Assembly (NCBI GenBank): GCA_044222225.1
Contig: JBGANR010000039.1
Span: 1-11,573, forward strand
Reading direction: 5' to 3'
DNA from: JBGANR01 sp044222225
GTDB taxonomy: Bacteria > Actinomycetota > Actinomycetes > Mycobacteriales > Mycobacteriaceae
DNA length: 11,573 nucleotides
Shown: piece after piece, positions 7,067 to 11,573 of the stretch
How positions within the stretch are numbered: the first letter of the stretch is position 1
Layout: each line of letters opens with the position of its first letter
Position numbers and translations under genes: made by a program
Notes under the pieces: generated by a model
Seen by the model: only the letters and a program-made list of their open reading frames with translations
What the model was told of the DNA's origin: nothing
Databases searched by the model: none

Positions 7067-8986
7067 GTGGAGCCGACGACTGTCGCGGAGCGCACGCTTC
7101 TTGTCGCCGCGCGGGCAGGCGAGGTATGCGATCTGCGTACACCCGCGGAAAAGCGAGTCGTCCGGTCGCCGACCGTCGATGAAGCTGTCGCTTGGGGCGC
7201 GGACCGCACGATCCGTGCCGAATTTCTCCGCCACATCCTCGTCGACGAGGCCCTCGCCGTGCACCTACGAGGGGCGCACGTCGAGGGTGATCTCGACCTT
7301 GAAAGCAAAAGCAATAGAGTGGAACTCAGCTTTCAACACGGTGTCTTCGCTGGCGCTGTCGGGTTCGGCTGGGCGACGTTCACCGGCGCCGCCTGGTTCG
7401 ACCGGGCGACGTTCACCGGCGACGCCAGGTTCGACCGGGCGACGTTCACCGGCGACGCCAGGTTCCGCGGGGCGATGTTCACCGGCGACGCCAGGTTCCG
7501 CGGGGCGATGTTCACCGGCGCCGCCTGGTTCGACGGGGCGATGTTCACCGGCGCCGCCTGGTTCGACCGGGCGACGTTCACCGGCGCCGCCAGGTTCCGC
7601 GGGGCGATGTTCACCGGCGCCGCCAGGTTCAACCGGGCGACGTTCACCGGCGCCGCCAGGTTCCACGGGGCGATGTTCACCGGTGCCGCCTGGTTCGACC
7701 GGGCGACGTTCACCGGCGCCGCCTTGTTCGACGGGGCGATGTTCACCGGCGCCGCCTTGTTCGACGGGGCGATGTTCACCGGCGCCGCCAGGTTCGACCG
7801 GGCGACGTTCACTGGCGCCGCCTACTTAGAGGGTGTGCGGTGCAAGAAGATGGACTGGACCGATGCCCGGTGGAAGAGCGAAACGTTATTGACGACGGGA
7901 TTGGTCGCATGCGAGATCAGTCTGCAGGGCGCGGTGTTCGAGCACCCCGTGAGTCTGAATCTGACGGCCAGGAGGATCGACTTGAAAAAAGTGCGGTTCA
8001 AGGAACGCCTACATCTTGTTGTGGCGGCAGCCGAGGTCGATTGCGCCAACGCTGAACTCGCGGCGGGATCGCTGATCGAGTCAATTCCCGTTGATAAACC
8101 GAGTAACGACAGATGGGTCCAGCCTGGCCATTCTGCAGAAGTCGTTGAAGAGCTGAACACCCTGTTGGTCGAGACGTTCAAAAGCAATCGGCGTGCCGCG
8201 ATCACCTCGCTGCAGTATGCTCACATAGCCGGCACCACGCTGTCGGGCATGGACCTACGGAAATGCAGGTTCGGCTCGGTCGACGGGCTGGACAAGCTGA
8301 TCATCGCCGGCGACGACATCCTGAACAATTACCGTGACGTTGATAAGCATGGTAATGCTGCAACGGACGGTCTACGACGACGTTGGTGGCGCACCGACCG
8401 CCGGGTCATCGGCGATGAACTCGCGCTCGGTACCAGTACGAAGGAGGCCACCGAACGCCGCGAACCACGTGCGGTAGCCGCTACCTATCGATCTTTGCGA
8501 AAAGCGCTCGAGGACAGCAAAGACGAACCCGGGGCCGCGGATTTCTATTACGGAGAGATGGAGATGCGGCGTATGGCCGCGGGCATGTGGTCGGTAGAGC
8601 GGTGGATGCTCACCGCGTACTGGGCCGCGTCGGGCTACGGTCTGCGTGCTTGGCGGGCATTGACGGCACTTCTGTTGGTGATCGCCGTCGCGGGCTGGTG
8701 CTTCACAAACGGCGCCTGGGCCACTGGGAAAACTGTGAGCACTCCCACGAAGGTCGACCTTACGACCGGCGTCATCACTTCAACCGCTCCGGATCCGGAA
8801 GGTCTATCGGTGATGCGGTCCTTGTTGTTCGCCGCGCAGGAAACCGTGGCGCTGTTCCGGCCGGCTGGAGCTTCCGACGTCACGCTTGTCGGCGCCGGTC
8901 CGTATATCGCTCTTCTTCCTCGTATTCTCGGCCCTATTCTTCTCGCGCTGGCCGTGCTGGCCATTCGCAACCGCACAAAACGCTGA
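7067..8986 (+). CDS. Pentapeptide-repeat membrane protein (Pentapeptide_3-like)
   Basis: The protein has 639 residues from GTG 7067. The N-terminal part (about 1-102) ends in a GAHVEGDLDL-type segment usual in this family. Residues 103-256 are 14 tandem 11-residue units (two A-x-F-x-x pentapeptides plus one residue, e.g. ATFTGAAWFDR), predicted to form a right-handed beta-helix. Degenerate repeats follow to about 320, then another repeat segment, SGMDLRKCRF. A conserved block (YRSLRKALEDSKDEPG, then DFYYGEMEMRR at 492-502) leads to two membrane helices (about 531-550 and 612-634) and a basic tail, NRTKR. This architecture is shared by a large actinobacterial family of unknown function, so the repeat half is probably a soluble rod anchored by its C-terminus. 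Two TTA codons (7826, 7886) and AT-richer codons after the array differ from fadA/fadB and hint at transfer. It converges on the tachylectin-like gene. Confidence 0.85.
   Translation: MEPTTVAERTLLVAARAGEVCDLRTPAEKRVVRSPTVDEAVAWGADRTIRAEFLRHILVDEALAVHLRGAHVEGDLDLESKSNRVELSFQHGVFAGAVGFGWATFTGAAWFDRATFTGDARFDRATFTGDARFRGAMFTGDARFRGAMFTGAAWFDGAMFTGAAWFDRATFTGAARFRGAMFTGAARFNRATFTGAARFHGAMFTGAAWFDRATFTGAALFDGAMFTGAALFDGAMFTGAARFDRATFTGAAYLEGVRCKKMDWTDARWKSETLLTTGLVACEISLQGAVFEHPVSLNLTARRIDLKKVRFKERLHLVVAAAEVDCANAELAAGSLIESIPVDKPSNDRWVQPGHSAEVVEELNTLLVETFKSNRRAAITSLQYAHIAGTTLSGMDLRKCRFGSVDGLDKLIIAGDDILNNYRDVDKHGNAATDGLRRRWWRTDRRVIGDELALGTSTKEATERREPRAVAATYRSLRKALEDSKDEPGAADFYYGEMEMRRMAAGMWSVERWMLTAYWAASGYGLRAWRALTALLLVIAVAGWCFTNGAWATGKTVSTPTKVDLTTGVITSTAPDPEGLSVMRSLLFAAQETVALFRPAGASDVTLVGAGPYIALLPRILGPILLALAVLAIRNRTKR
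7373..7834 (+). repeat. Tandem array of 14 x 33-bp units inside the pentapeptide gene
   Basis: Fourteen consecutive 33-bp units encode (A-T/M-F-T-G-A/D-A-W/R/L-F-D/R/N/H-R/G). Nearly all differences are confined to four codon positions, and synonymous changes are almost absent (GGT for GGC in unit 10, ACT for ACC in unit 14). This means the array was amplified or homogenised recently. Since 33 is a multiple of three, gain or loss of a unit keeps the frame. The last unit diverges at its end (YLEG). Confidence 0.93.
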
Positions 8987-9010
8987 CCGATGTCTCGTCG
9001 ATGTTCGATT

Positions 9011-9024
9011 TCAACCAGGGTTGA
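9011..9024. terminator. Short perfect inverted repeat between convergent genes
   Basis: TCAACC and GGTTGA, separated by two bases, lie between the pentapeptide gene stop (8986) and the tachylectin-like gene stop (9025). With only 38 bases between the two genes, this is the sole candidate for a bidirectional transcript end. The stem is short and GC-poor, so support is weak. Confidence 0.3.
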
Positions 9025-9915
9025 TCACCATCCACGGCCGATCTTGGTGCCGGACCGAGGGTGCCAGCCGGTCGCGCCACCGGGGTCGCTCTGACCATCG
9101 CCCATGTACTTGTACCAGTACAGATCGCCGTTGGGCTCGACGGCGTACAGGGCCACACCGAAGCCTCCCTGATCGTCGGGTCCGCCGACGATGCGAGCGA
9201 ACCGATTCCAGCCGCACCCGATGATGTTGCTCGAGTTGGGGTGCCATCCGGTGCTTCCGCTCGGATCATTGGCACCGTCACCGAGGTAGCGGTACCAGCG
9301 CAGGTCGCCGTTCTGTTCGACGCCGAACAGCGCTTGTGATGCTGCGGTCAGAATCTTGAAGTTCTGCCACCCATTGCCGATGGTGTTGCCGGCGTTGGGT
9401 GCCCAGCCGGTGTTACCCGACCGGTCCTCCTTTCCGTCGCCGACGTACCGATACCAGCGCAGGTTGCCATCTGGTTCCACGCCGTAAAGCGTGCTCGCAG
9501 GGTGATTCGACGTACGGCCGGCCTTCGGCGTGCAGACAAGGCTGAGGAATCCCTGCCAGCCGTTACCGATGATGTTGCGGGAGTTGGCATCCCATCCGCG
9601 CGAACCGGCGTGGTCCTCAACACCGTCGCCGGCCGTGTACTAGTACCAGCGCAGGTCGCCGTTGGGTTCGACGCCGAACAGTATGCCGTCCCCGCCGCCA
9701 CGCAAGAACTTGAACCCAGCCCAACCGCTGCCGATCGTGTTGCGTGAATTAACCGCCCAATCGGCTAGGCTCTCCCCGTGTTGGCCCGCGCCGTTGTATC
9801 GATACCAGCGCAGGTCCCCGCAGGATTCCACGCCGTAGAGTTCCCCGACCCGGGGCAGTCCACTATCGACCTGAACTGTTCCCGCGCCCCCGCACGTGAG
9901 ATGTTTGAAAGCCAT
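9025..9915 (-). pseudogene. Tachylectin-2-like five-bladed beta-propeller gene, interrupted by an in-frame TAG at codon 92
   Basis: A single minus-strand frame of 296 codons encodes five repeats of about 50-60 residues with the pattern LYGVExxGDLRWYRY ... W-x-x-N-S-x-N-x-I-G-x-G-W-x-x-F. This is the blade signature of tachylectin-2-type propellers, which in characterised members bind N-acetylated sugars. The frame is open throughout except for TAG at 9640-9642, at the R/K position of WY(R/K)Y in blade 2. The ATG at 9915 has AGGAG (9922-9926) six bases upstream. The N-terminus AFKHLTCGGAG resembles the segment that follows GW in other blades, while the protein ends exactly at GRGW. The first and last blades therefore seem to close on each other, and the ends look native. 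No signal peptide or membrane helix is visible. If TAG is not read through, only a 91-residue fragment is made, though codons 93-296 stay intact. A recent pseudogene, a sequencing error and readthrough are all possible. Confidence 0.8.
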
Positions 9916-10020
9916 GGTGCACTCCTGTTCTCCGGTAGAGCGATCGAGATCAGCGTGCACCCGGCTCGCGGGACCTCATAGAGTAATGCGCTACCTCAAT
10001 TCGGTACCCGGGGGAGATCT
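9916..10020. promoter_or_regulatory. Divergent control region between the tachylectin-like gene and the 47-codon frame
   Basis: The region holds the tachylectin-like gene's ribosome site (9922-9926, minus) and the small frame's site GGGGGAG (10010-10016, plus). A plus-strand TANNNT element, TAGAGT (9979-9984), is a possible -10. Two GTGCAC copies (9917-9922 and 9955-9960), extended to 7-bp inverted repeats, lie 32 bases apart. A shared operator is conceivable but not demonstrable. Confidence 0.35.
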
Positions 10021-10164
10021 ATGGCGACCGACCCCGCGACATCCAGGTGTGGGACGATCGCGAACGGGTTCACGATCTCATCCGTCGTCGGCGTCGGGCC
10101 GCTGCTTACCCGTATCGCCACGGGTGGGAGGCTCGATCCGCTGCGCCACGAGTACCGGCTTTGA
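10021..10164 (+). pseudogene. 47-codon frame: internally deleted remnant of a paralogue of the kinase-like partner gene
   Basis: The frame starts at an ATG with GGGGGAG four bases upstream. Residues 27-40 (PLLTRIATGGRLDP) match residues 217-230 of the 337-residue protein encoded at 5900-6913 (PLLTRIAAGGPLGP) at 11 of 14 positions. The final RHEYRL plus TGA equals that protein's C-terminus. The roughly 100 residues between are missing without a frame change. The DNA also matches: about 35 of 42 bases around 10107-10148, and a shared CTTTGA at the end. The first 26 residues are not recognised. It may be gene debris, or it may be translated as a small peptide, since start, ribosome site and stop are all in place. 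Confidence 0.65.
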
Positions 10165-10171
10165 CAGCGCC

Positions 10172-10882
10172 CTACGCGGGCGGGTCCTCGGGTTTCTCGT
10201 TCGGTTCGTCGCCGTCGGCGTCCGATCGCCGAGGCGGGGCCGGGGTGTTCGGTAAGGGTGGAGCGGTGGGGTGGCCGACGACGAGGGCGATCGCCGACCG
10301 GTAGTCGACCGACGCCTGGTAGAGCAGCAGAAGCGCGATCGCGGCGAGAAGCAGAACGAGGAACGGCGCGTAGAGGCCGCTGAGCGCCATCGCCAAGACG
10401 GCCGTCAGGGCGAGCAGGATGCCGAATCCGGCTTTGCGTCCGATGCCGGGCGGTCGCAGATCGCGGTCGATCGACCGGTAGGACACCGTCAAAGCGACAC
10501 CCAGCGAGATGAGATAAAGGCAGGCGCCGGTGCCGACGAAGGTCCACATGTCGCCGATCCATGACGTGGTCTCGGTGCCGGGGGTGCGGGACACGGTCGA
10601 ATTCGACGGCAGATAGTCGGCGTAGCGCCGCGGCATCGACTCTGCTTGGCGGATGGTCAGGACGGCGACGTTCGTGGAGCCCGGCCACCTGTCGATGAGC
10701 AGCATCGGCAGCAGCAGGATCGTGATGGCGAAACTGAAGAAGGCGCCCGCCGCGTTCAGCATCGAGCGGGTATGCCGCGCCACCTCACGATTCGTGCGAA
10801 GCAGCAACTCCGGGATCGCCGGCGGGATGCGGGCGAACGTCAAGCCCGCCACCCAACAGACGAGTATCAGCGTTTTATCCAT
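10172..10882 (-). CDS. Multi-helix membrane protein of unknown function
   Basis: This 236-residue protein has about five membrane helices (3-19, 44-63, 112-132, 152-168, 171-188). An external or internal loop (64-111) contains RYADYLPS. A Pro/Asp/Glu-rich hydrophilic tail (204-236) is probably disordered. I do not recognise the family. The opening (RIPP ... LLRTN ... IDRWPGSTNVAVL) faintly recalls the first part of the MAB_1171c-type membrane proteins, but this is too weak for a call. The ATG at 10882 has a modest GAGGGGG-type site about ten bases upstream. The next gene on the same strand is its paralogue, 228 bases upstream. A weak hairpin (10168-10182) overlaps the stop codon. The 47-codon frame ends only 7 bases from this gene's stop. 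Confidence 0.75.
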   Translation of the reverse strand: MDKTLILVCWVAGLTFARIPPAIPELLLRTNREVARHTRSMLNAAGAFFSFAITILLLPMLLIDRWPGSTNVAVLTIRQAESMPRRYADYLPSNSTVSRTPGTETTSWIGDMWTFVGTGACLYLISLGVALTVSYRSIDRDLRPPGIGRKAGFGILLALTAVLAMALSGLYAPFLVLLLAAIALLLLYQASVDYRSAIALVVGHPTAPPLPNTPAPPRRSDADGDEPNEKPEDPPA

Positions 10883-11110
10883 GTCGGCGGACCCCCTCGC
10901 GACCGAACCGGTTCAATCTCACGAAAAGGCTATCAGCACGAAGAGCGGCCACGAGGGCGGACCTTCGTTCTGAACCGGACCTGCTCCCGTTCTCGGGACG
11001 TACCTGCCGGTCCTGTGCGGGCGGTCGCGTGCCTCACCTTGTTGTGGCGAAGGCTCCCCAGATGTCCGTCTGAGTGGGCCGCCGAGGAGATTATTGTCGC
11101 GGCGCCTCGC
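10883..11110. promoter_or_regulatory. Intergenic region between the two paralogous membrane genes
   Basis: It contains a perfect 10-bp palindrome, GAACCGGTTC (10905-10914), and a second GAACCGG (10972-10978). A 5-bp hairpin with a TTCT loop (10985-10998) follows. The palindrome lies about 25 bases before the start of the downstream gene on the minus strand and could be an operator. No further coding sequence is supported. Confidence 0.3.
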
Positions 11111-11573
11111 TCAGGCGGACGTCTCGGGAGGCTCCGATCCGGCGCCGGGGATGATCACGTCGCGGTAGTCGCCGTTCGCCTGATAGGCGAGTACGAGCGC
11201 GCTCGCGACCAGGATGATGAAGAAGATCAGTGAGTAGTCGCCGTCGATGGCCAGGGCCACGACGGCGGTCAGGGCGAACAGCACGCCGAACCCTGTGCGG
11301 AAGCCGAATCCAGCCGGCCGCGACTCGGCGGCGACCGATCGGCCCGATACGCGCAGCGCGATGCCGAGCGACGCGATGTACAGGCAGATTCCCGATCCGA
11401 CGAACGTCCAGATCTGGCCGAACCAGTCGGGAGCGGCGGTGAACGGTACGACGAAGGCGTCCGAGGGCAGGTAGTCGGCGTAGCGGAGTGACGTCAGCGG
11501 GGTGTAGGAGGCAACCCCGCCGTCCCACTCGAACGCCAGCATGGGAATGAGCAGGATCGTGAGGGCGAAGCTG
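11111..11573 (-). CDS. Multi-helix membrane protein, paralogue of the gene at 10172-10882 (5' end outside the window)
   Basis: The frame stays open to the window edge. The codons before the in-frame ATG at 11542 read SFALTILLIP, matching SFAITILLLP of the neighbouring protein, so that ATG is internal and the true start lies beyond 11573. Shared blocks with the paralogue are RYADYLPS, WTFVGxGxCLYxxSLGxALxVSxRS and GFGxLxALTAV. YQAxxDYR occurs near the C-terminus in both. Three helices follow the loop. It lacks the long acidic/proline tail of its neighbour and ends soon after DYRDVIIPGAG. The function is unknown. The two genes look like a tandem duplication. Confidence 0.75.
   Translation of the reverse strand, partial: SFALTILLIPMLAFEWDGGVASYTPLTSLRYADYLPSDAFVVPFTAAPDWFGQIWTFVGSGICLYIASLGIALRVSGRSVAAESRPAGFGFRTGFGVLFALTAVVALAIDGDYSLIFFIILVASALVLAYQANGDYRDVIIPGAGSEPPETSA

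Noticed and set aside
5216..7264. A 682-codon open frame antisense to the two kinase genes
   Set aside because: It has an Arg/Pro/Ser-rich composition with no domain. The plus strand carries recognisable HATPase and membrane helices with coupled starts.
7373..7834. Regular 33-bp repeats considered as a CRISPR array
   Set aside because: The units are directly adjacent with no spacers and encode in-frame 11-residue protein repeats.
9916..9960. Upstream extension of the tachylectin-like protein to a GTG at 9960
   Set aside because: The ATG at 9915 has AGGAG six bases upstream, and the propeller sequence begins directly after it. The extra 15 residues have no family support.
10000..10020. TCGGTACCCGGGG followed by AGATCT looks like a cloning-vector polylinker
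   Set aside because: The match covers only KpnI/SmaI-like sites in GC-rich DNA, with no flanking vector sequence and natural sequence on both sides. Chance is more likely, though a raw-read check would settle it.

Overview
The window is chromosomal DNA from a high-GC actinobacterium, most likely of the order Mycobacteriales (Gordonia, Tsukamurella or Williamsia type; the genus is inferred). The first two proteins closely resemble the mycobacterial FadA/FadB pair (Rv0859/Rv0860 type) as I recall it, and the polyphosphate kinase closely resembles mycobacterial PPK2 (Rv3232c type).

Layout. Positions 28-3481 (+) hold fadA and fadB, the beta and alpha subunits of a trifunctional fatty acid beta-oxidation enzyme, followed by a strong GC hairpin. 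ppk2 (3622-4461, -) converges on fadB. A two-gene membrane signalling operon follows (4662-6913, +): a NarL-type sensor histidine kinase, then an overlapping six-helix membrane protein whose cytoplasmic half looks like a histidine kinase core without the phospho-acceptor histidine. No response regulator gene is adjacent.

Positions 6914-10164 look like an accessory insert. They hold a large pentapeptide-repeat membrane protein with 14 nearly identical 33-bp tandem repeats (+) and, converging on it, a five-bladed tachylectin-2-like beta-propeller gene (-) interrupted by one in-frame TAG. The stretch ends with a 47-codon frame (10021-10164, +) whose last 21 codons match two separated pieces of the pseudokinase, including its exact C-terminus. 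Homologous pseudokinase 3' ends therefore bracket the pentapeptide/tachylectin cargo.

Positions 10172-11573 (-) hold two tandem paralogous multi-helix membrane proteins of unknown function; the second runs off the window.

The left part (beta-oxidation, polyphosphate) is ordinary housekeeping. The main interest lies in the accessory stretch: the duplicated and internally deleted kinase-partner tail, the interrupted lectin-like propeller, and the two-class repeat array. I found no tRNA, rRNA, CRISPR array, transposase or integrase.
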